Of a stretch of 6,554 nt of DNA, positions 1 through 6,554 are shown piece after piece. Below the pieces are notes generated by a model. It saw only the letters and a program-made list of their open reading frames with translations, made no database searches and was not told where the DNA came from. Source of the DNA: an uncultured Ruminococcus sp. (lineage in GTDB: Bacteria > Bacillota > Clostridia > Oscillospirales > Ruminococcaceae); the NCBI GenBank assembly GCA_946540705.1, contig CAMNJD010000181.1, forward strand, positions 1 through 6,554, given 5' to 3'. Positions within the stretch are counted from its first letter, which is position 1; every line of letters begins with the position of its first letter. The position numbers and the translations under genes are program-made.

Positions 1-2400
1 TTCAAGGCTCTGGCGAACGACAAGTTTGACGAGAAAGCAATTTTCAACTGGACATACGCGGATGAGCAGCGTTCCAAGCGTGATTGGGATGAGAATGTCG
101 GTACGAATCCTTATGCCCCGCTGCCGCGCCTGAATCTTTTTACTTATCAGATGAGTGAGATCATCCGCGACGAAATCCGGCAGGGCATAGAGATTGACGG
201 TGAAACAGAGGAATATGCCTTTGACCTGAACGAGTTTTTTGCAACTACTCCGACGGGTGCTTTCGTGCATTCCGAATCCGTTGACAAGTTTCTGGATGCG
301 CTCACAAAGCTGGAGAAATACCCGTTCTCTACGCCGGAGCTGCGCGCAGAGCTGCGGCATACGCTCTGGCTGCTGCATCGTGTAGACAGCGCAAAGGCAC
401 TTGCTGCCAAGCTGAAAAAGCATCCGGTCTTTGAAAACTACGAAATCGTGCTTGCTGCCGGTGACGGCAAGCTCTCCGAGGATGATCAGGCGAAAAAGTC
501 GCTTGATAAGGTTCGGGAAGCAATCCAGAAGCACGATAAGACGATTACTATTTCTGTTGGACAGCTTACAACCGGCATTACGATTCCGGAATGGTCTGCT
601 GTTCTGATGCTTTCCAATATGAAAAGCCCCGCGCTGTATATGCAAGCGGCTTTCCGTTCGCAGAATCCGTGGTCATATCATGTGAACGGCGAGCATTATG
701 TCAAGGAAAACGCCTATGTCTTTGACTTCGATCCGGCTAGAACGCTTGACATTTTCGAGCAGTTTGCGAACAATCTGTCCCCGAACACATCCGGCGGCAA
801 AGGTGATAGCGACCAGCGAAAGCAAAATATCCGTGAGCTGTTAAACTTCTTCCCTGTCATCGGCGAGGACGATCAGGGCGAGATGGTCGAGCTGGATGCG
901 GAGCGCGTACTGTCCATTCCGCGCAAAATCAGATCGCTGGAAGTTGTCAGACGCGGCTTTATGTCAAATTTCCTGTTCCAGAACATTGCAAACATCTTCG
1001 GTGCGCCGCAGGAAGTGCTGGATATTATCACGCAGTTTGAGCCTATTTCAGAGGGTGATGCGGTGGATGTATCCAAACAGGCGCGTGATGCCGTACCGGT
1101 GGACGAAAACGGCGATGTTGCGATTCCGGAGGAAACTGTCCAGCAGCGCACGGACGATCTCTTTGGTGATAAGATTTACGCAGAGGTCACGGATACAATC
1201 GTGGCGACAATGGCGCAGCAAGCAGAAGATTTTGCACAAGCGGATACAACCGAGCGCGATATTATCTCTACGCTGCAAGACACATTGAAAGATGCCCTTG
1301 TTACGCCGGTTATGGATGCTGCGGAAACGCACTATGGTGATGATCTGAAAGCCCGTGACAAGCGGGATATTGAGAGAAAGCTGGAACACAAGGTTGGACA
1401 GATCGCACAGCAGGAAGCGACTGATTACACCATTAAGAAGAAAGAGCTGGAGCGTGACCGGCAAGCGCAGATTGACCAGATGCTCGTTACCGGTAGAACC
1501 GAAGATGAAATTAACGCAGAATTTCAGCAGAAAGCAGATGAAATCACAAGCGAATTCCTCGATCAGATCGGGCAAAAGGTCAAGGATGCAATGCCGACGC
1601 TGACGCAGGAAGTTGTCAAGCAAGCTGAAACAAAGAAGATCGAACGACAAAAGGAATCCATTGAGGATGCTGTTCGCAATCATTTGAGAGGTTTTTCACG
1701 CACAATTCCCTCTTTCCTCATGGCTTACGGCGACGAAAATACGACGCTGGAAACATTCGATCAAATCATACCGGATTCTGTGTTTCAGGAAGTCACAAGC
1801 ATCACGCTGGCGGAATTCCGCTTTCTCCGTGACGGCGGCACATATACCGATGCCGAAACCGGAAAGGAAAAGCACTATGAAGGCAAATTGTTCGATCCGG
1901 TTGTGTTCAACGATTCAATTCAAGAATTCCTTGCTCTAAAAGCACGGCTGGCGAACTACTTTGACGAAAGCAGCACAGAGGATATTTTCGACTATATCCC
2001 GCCGCAGAAAACTAATCAGATATTCACACCGAAAACCGTTGTGAAACAGATGGTTGATATGCTGGAACAGGAGAATCCAGGCTGCTTTGATGATCCAGAT
2101 AAAACATTCATCGACCTTTACATGAAATCTGGCTTGTATATCGCTGAAATCGTCAAGAGATTGTATAACAGCCCTGCAATGATTCAGGCTTATCCTGACA
2201 GCACGCAGCGGTTGCAACATATCTTTGTAAAACAGGTCTATGGACTTGCACCGACGGAGATTATCTATCAGATTGCGCTGCACTTTATTCTCGGATTTAG
2301 TGATACTGTGGCGATTGAAAAGCATAATCTTCGACAGTTTGATAGCTTACCAGCAGCCAAGAACGGAACTCTTGAACAAGAGTTGGATTCTCTGTTCTGA
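1..2400 (+). CDS. SF2 helicase with degenerate N6-adenine-methylase-like C-terminus (5' partial), restriction/defence-type protein
   Basis: The frame is open from base 1 to the TGA at 2398-2400, giving 799 residues, so the true start lies upstream. The ATG at 151 is internal because conserved-looking sequence precedes it. Residues 121-133 (TLWLLHRVDSAKA) resemble helicase motif IV. Residues 181-198 contain TTGITIPEW, a motif V-like segment. Residues 215-223 (QAAFRSQNP) occupy the motif VI position, with R219 as the likely arginine finger. Walker A and DEAx motifs must be upstream. Residues about 330-560 are acidic and helical, with a charged coiled-coil-like stretch around 445-560. Residues 671-678 (TNQIFTPK) and 703-714 (FIDLYMKSGLYI) match the entry of Eco57I/type I-like N6-adenine methylases, but motif I has K709 where the first glycine of GxG is expected. 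G748-A759 resembles the next strand but lacks its usual acidic residue. No NPPY occurs. The likely role is ATP-driven DNA translocation in a restriction or defence system; methylation ability is doubtful. The helicase assignment is firm and the system type is inferred. Confidence 0.85.
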   Translation, partial: FKALANDKFDEKAIFNWTYADEQRSKRDWDENVGTNPYAPLPRLNLFTYQMSEIIRDEIRQGIEIDGETEEYAFDLNEFFATTPTGAFVHSESVDKFLDALTKLEKYPFSTPELRAELRHTLWLLHRVDSAKALAAKLKKHPVFENYEIVLAAGDGKLSEDDQAKKSLDKVREAIQKHDKTITISVGQLTTGITIPEWSAVLMLSNMKSPALYMQAAFRSQNPWSYHVNGEHYVKENAYVFDFDPARTLDIFEQFANNLSPNTSGGKGDSDQRKQNIRELLNFFPVIGEDDQGEMVELDAERVLSIPRKIRSLEVVRRGFMSNFLFQNIANIFGAPQEVLDIITQFEPISEGDAVDVSKQARDAVPVDENGDVAIPEETVQQRTDDLFGDKIYAEVTDTIVATMAQQAEDFAQADTTERDIISTLQDTLKDALVTPVMDAAETHYGDDLKARDKRDIERKLEHKVGQIAQQEATDYTIKKKELERDRQAQIDQMLVTGRTEDEINAEFQQKADEITSEFLDQIGQKVKDAMPTLTQEVVKQAETKKIERQKESIEDAVRNHLRGFSRTIPSFLMAYGDENTTLETFDQIIPDSVFQEVTSITLAEFRFLRDGGTYTDAETGKEKHYEGKLFDPVVFNDSIQEFLALKARLANYFDESSTEDIFDYIPPQKTNQIFTPKTVVKQMVDMLEQENPGCFDDPDKTFIDLYMKSGLYIAEIVKRLYNSPAMIQAYPDSTQRLQHIFVKQVYGLAPTEIIYQIALHFILGFSDTVAIEKHNLRQFDSLPAAKNGTLEQELDSLF
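2011..2340 (+). other. Methylase-like domain fragment with altered SAM-binding motif
   Basis: This marks the domain inside the helicase protein. FTPK (residues 675-678) is the usual lead-in helix of type I and Eco57I-like adenine methylases. FIDLYMKSGLYI (703-714) aligns with the family pattern FLDPACGSGxFL: D705, S710 and G711 are kept, while P, A, C and the first G are replaced by L, Y, M and K. GLAPTEIIYQIA (748-759) aligns with GIEIDPEAVRIA, with alanine at the acidic ribose-binding position. I recall the YMKSGLY form as recurring in large Firmicute helicase proteins, which would make it a family trait and not a random lesion, but I could not search for it. Confidence 0.6.
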
Positions 2401-2405
2401 AAAAT

Positions 2406-2446
2406 AAGTTTACATAAGAAGCAACTTGCTTGCACTATGTAGACTT
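2406..2446. repeat. 41-nt interrupted inverted repeat / hairpin between the two genes
   Basis: Arm AAGTTTACATA (2406-2416) pairs with TATGTAGACTT (2436-2446) over 11 positions, with a single G-U wobble (2410/2442). Inside, AAGCAACTTGCTT (2419-2431) is itself a perfect odd palindrome and can add a 4-bp stem (2419-2422 with 2428-2431) with a 5-nt loop. The strands are separated by a 2/4-nt internal loop. It begins 5 nt after the upstream stop codon and ends 11 nt before the Shine-Dalgarno sequence. In the + direction no U-tract follows. In the - direction the stem is followed by A and then five T, so it could end transcription from the other strand weakly. Other readings are an mRNA 5' structure, a dimeric-regulator operator, or a recombination site. 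Confidence 0.65.
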
Positions 2447-2457
2447 TAATCAAATTC

Positions 2458-2465
2458 AAAGGAGG
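2458..2465 (+). promoter_or_regulatory. Strong Shine-Dalgarno sequence for the surface-protein gene
   Basis: AAAGGAGG is followed by an 8-nt spacer (TAAATCTC) and ATG at 2474. This near-perfect match to the anti-SD fixes the start against in-frame ATGs at 2489 and 2498, which have no comparable site. No clear sigma-A promoter accompanies it. Confidence 0.93.
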
Positions 2466-2473
2466 TAAATCTC

Positions 2474-2566
2474 ATGCGAAAACACACAATGCCTAAAATG
2501 CTATCTACACTTCTTGCTGCCATCATAGGTAGCAGCGCAATTCCACTTGAGCCAATCGCCTATGCT
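2474..2566 (+). other. Sec signal peptide
   Basis: Residues 1-8 are basic (R2, K3, H4, K8), residues 9-23 form a hydrophobic core (LLAAIIG within it), and A29-Y30-A31 fits an AxA signal peptidase I site before V32. It sends the product out of the cytoplasm. Confidence 0.85.
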
Positions 2567-5500
2567 GTTACTTCAACCGAGAACACTGCATCATCTTCGT
2601 CTGTGGTTGCTGCGGAAGAAGAATCAGGTTCACTAAAAAATGGCGATGTGAACAAAGACGGCACGATTGATGAAAACGATGTTTCCGCTATTGCATCGAC
2701 AACTATTGCCAAAAGTCCTCAAGCTGATGTCAATGCGGACGGAAAACTGGATCAAACAGATGCCGATATGATTGCATCTTTGATATCCGGTGAGATTGGC
2801 TATTTTCCTGTCGGCACATACTATAGTGCAGATACTACTTATGTAACACGCGGCGAGTGGATTCATTCACTCGTGACAGAATTCAGTATGAGTGCATCTG
2901 AAGACAGTGAGATAACAGAGTATTATACCGATCTGGCTGATTATGAGTATGGTGCTGAGATTACGCTGGCAGCTAATTTCGGTGTCTTTGATGTGCTCGG
3001 TACAGAATTCCATCCGGATGCGTTTGTTACCCGCGATTTTGCTGCTCATACAATGAATTATTGTCTGGGTTATCCCAATGATGTGGCTATAACATATAAA
3101 GATGTTGATGCGGTTTATTATGATGGTGATGCTCAAATTGCTTTAAACAGAGGATGGTTTCAGGCGGAAAATGATGAATTTAGACCATCAATGTATGTTA
3201 CAACAACTGAGAGCGAACTTGCTTGTGCGGATGTGCAAGATGTAATTAAATCAAATCAGATAGATGAGAACCATGTAAACACTGTTGAGTATGCTGATTC
3301 TGTAGTCCGAATCACTGATACTAAAAATACGAGTATAGATAACCTTACAGTTCATATTACAGGAACAAAAAAAGAAATCTCTGACGGCGATAATTTTACA
3401 TTCATTAAAGATGATATTGAGATTCTTCGAAAAGCTGTGTCCGTTACATATGACGAAGATTCAGATACATGGTCAATCGAAACTGAAGATGCTGACGATG
3501 ATGCTGTTTTAAGTTGTGATGTTGCTGGACGAGCATATGTTGATTATAATAGTGTCACGGTACTTTATAAAGGCGCTAATCTAATGATCAATGGCAAACC
3601 TGTTCAGTATAAGCCGGATAATACAGGAGTCGCCACACAACTTCTCAATAAAACTATGTCGATTGGAGATACTAGTTTAACTGTAACTGGATCTGTAAGT
3701 AATATTAATGTTCAATATCAATGGGATAATTTATCTAAATTCTATCTTGGTGTTGAAGCTGATGCAGAGATTAAAGCAACACTTGCATCAAAGCTGTCTG
3801 CCGAATCCACTGGACAATTAGATTTATTCTCTGTCCCTGTATGGGGAACAGCTGGATTTACAGCAAATATCGTATGTACCGCAACTGCTTCGATTTCAGG
3901 GGAACTTACTCTCTCCTACTCATGCAGAATGAATGCAGGCATTGAGTGGACACTGAAAAATGGTTTCAGAACTGTAAAAGATTTTTCAAATGTGAAAATG
4001 ACAATGGAAGCAAGTGCAACCGAAAAACTTGGTTTGCAATGTGCTGTGACAGGCAAGTTTGGAAAGCATGAATTGGCAAGGATTTATATTGGAGTTGGCG
4101 AAAAAGGAACAATTAAAACAGTTTCTTCTTCCGATATGCCTGTTGTTTGTACGCAATTGACGGCATATTTATATATTGAAGTTGGCTTCAAAGTTGATTT
4201 AGGCTTCAAGAAATTTGCAAATAGCTGGGAAGTAGTGAATGCAAACAACTCTCCGATGAGGGTGAATATCCACTGGGAAAACGGAAAAAAAGTCTCTAAA
4301 TGTACGCAAGGGCTTGGATATAACACTCAAACTGGCGGAGGCTCTTACGGCGGTGGTGAGTCAGGTGGTTACTCCAAAGGTTCCGGATATAGCTCCGGCT
4401 ATGGTGGCGGTCATGGGTATGGCTGGATAGGCAAATTCTATGGCGCTACAATAGCTTTCAAAGAGCTTGAACCCGCACTCGTCATCACAGAAGATCGCAA
4501 ATTGACAGATGATCTTGAAGTTGAAACTGATTTAATAATCAAAGCAAAACTTGATTTGAATGGTCATAAATTGACTGCCAAGCGTAATGTGTATATTGGC
4601 GGTTGGAACGATGATTCAGAAGGATGGATTGTTCCAGGCGAACTTGTGTTCAACAAAGGCACAGCAGAAATTCAGGGAAATCTAACAGAAACAAGCGAAA
4701 GCAATATCTTGATGAACAACAAGGCTGACAAGTTGGTTGTGAACGGTAATACTGACATTCAAGGAGACACTACTTTTACAGCTGGAACATTTGAAATAAA
4801 AGGTAATGTAGTTGGCGGCTCAATCAACAGCTCTGATATGCACCTCATTGTTCTTTCTGGAACTGGAAATCAGGACATAAGCGGAGGTGGTATCAATGCT
4901 AATGTCCTCGATATTAATAATTCTGATTCCAGAACTATTACCGTCGATAGTACATTACAAGCAGACAGCTCAATAACGATTGATGGCTCTACACTGCACT
5001 TGATCTGTAATCAAAGTAGAAATAACGAGAGCTACTTTGCTCCTACAAAACTAAATGGTGACAAGTTAATCATTGATGGAAATGTTACATTGGGTGTTCT
5101 TGAATTCAAAGGAACAGAATTCACAGTTAATGGCGACTTGCTGAATTCGGATTCAATTACATTATCAAAAACTATAATGACTGTCAATGGAAATGCAACT
5201 ACAAGTAAAGACTTCACTTTGAATGGGAGTACTGTAAACGCGACCGGAGACTTCACACATTATAACGCTTTGAACATGGGCAATAAAAATGACCATATAA
5301 ATGTTGGCGGTGAATTGTTCTTAATTGATACAAGTGATTCGATTCAAGATGGCATTATAGATGTCAAAGGAGATGTTCGTTTTAAGAATAGTGATTTCAA
5401 TTTCGGCAAAAATGTTGTGATGACTGGTTATAGTAAAGTGATTCTTTCTGGCGAGCAAGATGTTACCATTTATGCCGAAGGTCTTGGATTGGGCGATGGT

Positions 5501-6554
5501 GAGCGACCAGTGCATCATTTCAATGACCTTGTGATTCAAAACACGGATAAACGAAAAGTTTATACTGATACCTATATGGGTGCTGCTTCCGTAGATTGCG
5601 GAGAGAACCCGCTGAATATCGTTACTCGTGATGGCTGTCTGGGACTCGGAACTGTAACTTGTTCAGATTTTACCGTCGATGGTAATTGCGTATTATCAGG
5701 GGAAATGAAGTTTAACTGCAATTCTATTAAGTTTAATGGTGATGTTGTATTCGGTGATACATGGGAAGGGAATTTTAATCTTAACGGAGTCCCGACAAAA
5801 GTAGCTGGTTCAACCTCTATGATTAGAGATACCCTTTTGAACGGTACTGCATTTTCTACAAAAGACTTCATCATGGAGTATGGTACACTTACACTAAACA
5901 AGGGCAACATTACCGTTTCAGGTGACTTGACAATCAAAGATGGTTCAATCCAAATGAATAACGCAAAAGATAAGATTGTCATAGATGGTGATCTTGATGT
6001 GCAAGGCATAGGCGACCATACTATTAGTGCGGGAGTTATACAGTGTGCCGGTGATATTTCCATAACTGGAAATAAGCAGTTGAATATTACTGATGAAGCA
6101 GTCCTTGAATTGACTGGTGAAACGAATCAGGCGATCAGAGTATCAGCTTATGAAAACCAGAGTTATTATGATGATCATATCGCAATGATAGAAAAACTTT
6201 CTGTTAAGAATGCTCTTAACAAGTCGATTGCTTTGACCGGTTATTTAGATGTTAATGAGTTGACCGCAGATAGTGATACAATTAAAATTACTAGCAAAAA
6301 TGGTATTATTGCATCTGCAAAATTAAGATGCAATCTGGATATAACTGGTAATTTAGTGGTCTTGGATAATACAATAAATCTGAATGGATATAGTGTTAAC
6401 ATTAACGGCGACTTATATCATCACAGCGGAGTGATAGCTATAAATACCGGTAACCTGAACATTACTGGTAACTACCTTATCGTAAATGATGAAGATTCAG
6501 CAGTTTATACAGTGTCGAGTGGCATACTTAACATGACAAATGAAGGAGATAAGG
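2474..6554 (+). CDS. Large secreted dockerin / SLH-like / beta-solenoid surface protein (3' partial)
   Basis: The frame is open for 1360 codons from the ATG behind a consensus Shine-Dalgarno sequence and has no stop before the window edge, so the protein is longer than 1360 residues. Order of parts: signal peptide (1-31, likely cleavage after AYA at 29-31); Ser/Ala/Glu-rich spacer; dockerin with two calcium loops (57-107); SLH-like repeats (about 115-258); beta-rich segment of unknown fold (about 260-390); beta-rich region of alternating hydrophobic and polar strands (about 390-612); Gly/Tyr/Ser linker (621-653); and a beta-solenoid of long modules (about 669 to the edge). No sortase signal or membrane anchor is visible in the part present. 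It is exported and probably wall-associated, with a display, adhesion or scaffold role; no catalytic motif was recognised. The C-terminus, which could hold an enzyme, toxin or binding domain, lies outside. The architecture is well supported; the biological role is inference. Confidence 0.93.
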   Translation, partial: MRKHTMPKMLSTLLAAIIGSSAIPLEPIAYAVTSTENTASSSSVVAAEEESGSLKNGDVNKDGTIDENDVSAIASTTIAKSPQADVNADGKLDQTDADMIASLISGEIGYFPVGTYYSADTTYVTRGEWIHSLVTEFSMSASEDSEITEYYTDLADYEYGAEITLAANFGVFDVLGTEFHPDAFVTRDFAAHTMNYCLGYPNDVAITYKDVDAVYYDGDAQIALNRGWFQAENDEFRPSMYVTTTESELACADVQDVIKSNQIDENHVNTVEYADSVVRITDTKNTSIDNLTVHITGTKKEISDGDNFTFIKDDIEILRKAVSVTYDEDSDTWSIETEDADDDAVLSCDVAGRAYVDYNSVTVLYKGANLMINGKPVQYKPDNTGVATQLLNKTMSIGDTSLTVTGSVSNINVQYQWDNLSKFYLGVEADAEIKATLASKLSAESTGQLDLFSVPVWGTAGFTANIVCTATASISGELTLSYSCRMNAGIEWTLKNGFRTVKDFSNVKMTMEASATEKLGLQCAVTGKFGKHELARIYIGVGEKGTIKTVSSSDMPVVCTQLTAYLYIEVGFKVDLGFKKFANSWEVVNANNSPMRVNIHWENGKKVSKCTQGLGYNTQTGGGSYGGGESGGYSKGSGYSSGYGGGHGYGWIGKFYGATIAFKELEPALVITEDRKLTDDLEVETDLIIKAKLDLNGHKLTAKRNVYIGGWNDDSEGWIVPGELVFNKGTAEIQGNLTETSESNILMNNKADKLVVNGNTDIQGDTTFTAGTFEIKGNVVGGSINSSDMHLIVLSGTGNQDISGGGINANVLDINNSDSRTITVDSTLQADSSITIDGSTLHLICNQSRNNESYFAPTKLNGDKLIIDGNVTLGVLEFKGTEFTVNGDLLNSDSITLSKTIMTVNGNATTSKDFTLNGSTVNATGDFTHYNALNMGNKNDHINVGGELFLIDTSDSIQDGIIDVKGDVRFKNSDFNFGKNVVMTGYSKVILSGEQDVTIYAEGLGLGDGERPVHHFNDLVIQNTDKRKVYTDTYMGAASVDCGENPLNIVTRDGCLGLGTVTCSDFTVDGNCVLSGEMKFNCNSIKFNGDVVFGDTWEGNFNLNGVPTKVAGSTSMIRDTLLNGTAFSTKDFIMEYGTLTLNKGNITVSGDLTIKDGSIQMNNAKDKIVIDGDLDVQGIGDHTISAGVIQCAGDISITGNKQLNITDEAVLELTGETNQAIRVSAYENQSYYDDHIAMIEKLSVKNALNKSIALTGYLDVNELTADSDTIKITSKNGIIASAKLRCNLDITGNLVVLDNTINLNGYSVNINGDLYHHSGVIAINTGNLNITGNYLIVNDEDSAVYTVSSGILNMTNEGDK
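2642..2794 (+). other. Type I dockerin domain
   Basis: Two EF-hand-like calcium loops follow the consensus DxNxDGxhDxxD: DVNKDGTIDEND (residues 58-69) and DVNADGKLDQTD (85-96). Each is followed by a helix (VSAIASTTIAKS and ADMIASLISGE). All liganding Asp/Asn positions are intact, so calcium binding and cohesin docking are plausible. The residues at the usual partner-recognition positions are E67-N68 and Q94-T95, which differ between the two halves. Dockerins more often sit at or near the C-terminus of cellulosomal enzymes; here the domain follows the signal peptide directly. No cohesin gene is in the window, so the partner is unknown. Confidence 0.92.
2816..3247 (+). other. SLH-like cell-wall-binding repeats
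   Basis: Three motifs at the TRAE position occur at regular spacing: VTRGE (124-128), VTRDF (185-189) and VTTTE (242-246), 61 and 57 residues apart, close to the normal SLH repeat length. The second unit (YTDLADYEYGAEITLAANFG, then EFHPD) and the third (YKDVDAVYYDGDAQIALNRG, then EFRPS) have the usual order: F/Y-x-D-V start, helix, xxGxx, F-x-P, TRAE. SLH trimers bind pyruvylated secondary wall polymer. The arginine needed in the TRAE motif is kept in the first two units and lost in the third, so binding may be weakened or altered. Confidence 0.75.
3641..4309 (+). other. Beta-rich region of unrecognised family
   Basis: Residues about 390-612 run as alternating hydrophobic and polar strands, for example FYLGVEADAEIKATLASKL and TANIVCTATASISGELTLSY, ending in a stretch with LYIEVGFKVDLGF. 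Cysteines are scattered (for example in IVCTA and YSCRM) and no active-site signature is seen. The pattern suits a beta-barrel or stacked beta-sandwich. I recall similar segments in large Clostridia surface proteins but cannot name a family. Confidence 0.4.
4334..4432 (+). repeat. Gly/Tyr/Ser-rich low-complexity linker
   Basis: Residues 621-653 are mostly glycine, with serine and tyrosine placed as GGY, GSGY, SSGY and GHGY units. The stretch separates the upstream beta-rich region from the solenoid and likely acts as a flexible or self-adhesive spacer. Codons for glycine vary (ggc, gga, ggt, ggg), so this is protein-level selection and not a recent DNA slippage tract. Confidence 0.85.
4478..6554 (+). 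repeat. Beta-solenoid made of long modules (~190-225 residues each)
   Basis: From about residue 669 the protein consists of short strands ending in NGN, NGD, TGN or KGD turns, as in right-handed beta-solenoids. Above that short rung a long period is visible. Anchor A: MNNKADKLVVNG (747-758), MGNKNDHINVGG (935-946), MNNAKDKIVIDG (1161-1172), MTNEGDK (1354-1360). Anchor B: GTFEIKG (771-777), GIIDVKG (960-966), GVIQCAG (1187-1193). Anchor C: LSGTGNQ (794-800), LSGEQ (991-995), LTGETNQ (1213-1219). The order and spacing of A, B and C are kept in each module. DNA copies have diverged, so the duplication is old. The likely role is an elongated stalk or adhesive fibre. Confidence 0.8.

Noticed and set aside
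1048..1683. 211-codon open frame on the minus strand
   Set aside because: It lies opposite the helicase gene's coiled-coil region, is rich in L, F, C and R as expected for an antisense shadow, and shows no recognisable domain or start signal.
151..2400. A separate gene starting at ATG 151
   Set aside because: The frame is open all the way to base 1, the upstream 50 codons read as sensible protein, and no Shine-Dalgarno sequence precedes 151. The helicase motor also needs upstream motifs.
2406..2446. Rho-independent terminator of the helicase gene
   Set aside because: The stem is AT-rich with an internal loop and is followed by TAATCAAATTC, not a run of T, so it does not fit a + strand intrinsic terminator.
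2409..2450. Sigma-A promoter (TTTACA at 2409-2414 with a -10 near 2433-2438, or TTTAAT at 2445-2450)
   Set aside because: The -10 candidate at proper spacing matches only 3 of 6 positions, and TTTAAT has no -35 at suitable distance and would start transcription at the Shine-Dalgarno sequence. TTTACA is also part of the palindrome arm.
4334..4432. Tandem DNA microsatellite
   Set aside because: The glycine-rich stretch uses mixed codons and lacks a fixed nucleotide unit, so the repetition exists at protein level only.
5572..6063. 163-codon open frame on the minus strand
   Set aside because: It is fully opposite the solenoid coding sequence; its P/S/F-rich composition is the reverse-complement reading of the repeated strand pattern.

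Overview
The window holds two large protein-coding regions on the + strand and is cut by both window edges. Positions 1-2400 are the C-terminal 799 residues of a very large SF2 helicase that carries a methylase-like tail. This looks like a restriction-modification or phage-defence type protein. Positions 2474-6554 are the first 1360 residues of an even larger secreted surface protein with no stop inside the window. The gap between them (2401-2473) contains a 41-nt inverted repeat and a strong Shine-Dalgarno sequence. I see no credible gene on the minus strand and no RNA gene, CRISPR array, insertion sequence or origin.

The likely source is a gut- or rumen-type Firmicute, most plausibly Ruminococcus or a close relative. 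This rests on the consensus AAAGGAGG Shine-Dalgarno sequence, the type I dockerin with two canonical calcium loops, the SLH-like repeats, and the moderate-to-low GC content. It is an inference from content; no rRNA or other marker is present.

Region by region: 1-2400 has the helicase C-terminal lobe (nucleotide-binding-side motifs lie upstream of the window), then a long acidic and helical segment with a charged coiled-coil-like stretch, then a segment resembling the start of an N6-adenine methylase fold. In that segment the SAM-binding residues are non-canonical and no NPPY catalytic motif is reached before the stop. 2474-6554 encodes, in order: signal peptide, dockerin, about two and a half SLH-like repeats, a beta-rich region of unknown function, a beta-rich possibly barrel-like or sandwich region, a Gly/Tyr/Ser linker, and a beta-solenoid built of modules of roughly 190-225 residues that repeats at least three times and enters a fourth at the window edge.

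The two genes have no evident functional link. The first is intracellular DNA processing and the second is cell-surface display or adhesion. Base composition falls from the first gene to the second (33 G+C in bases 361-420 versus 19 G+C in bases 6301-6360, counted by hand), so they may have different histories. The sequence alone does not say whether the helicase gene ends naturally at 2400 or was shortened at a junction there.
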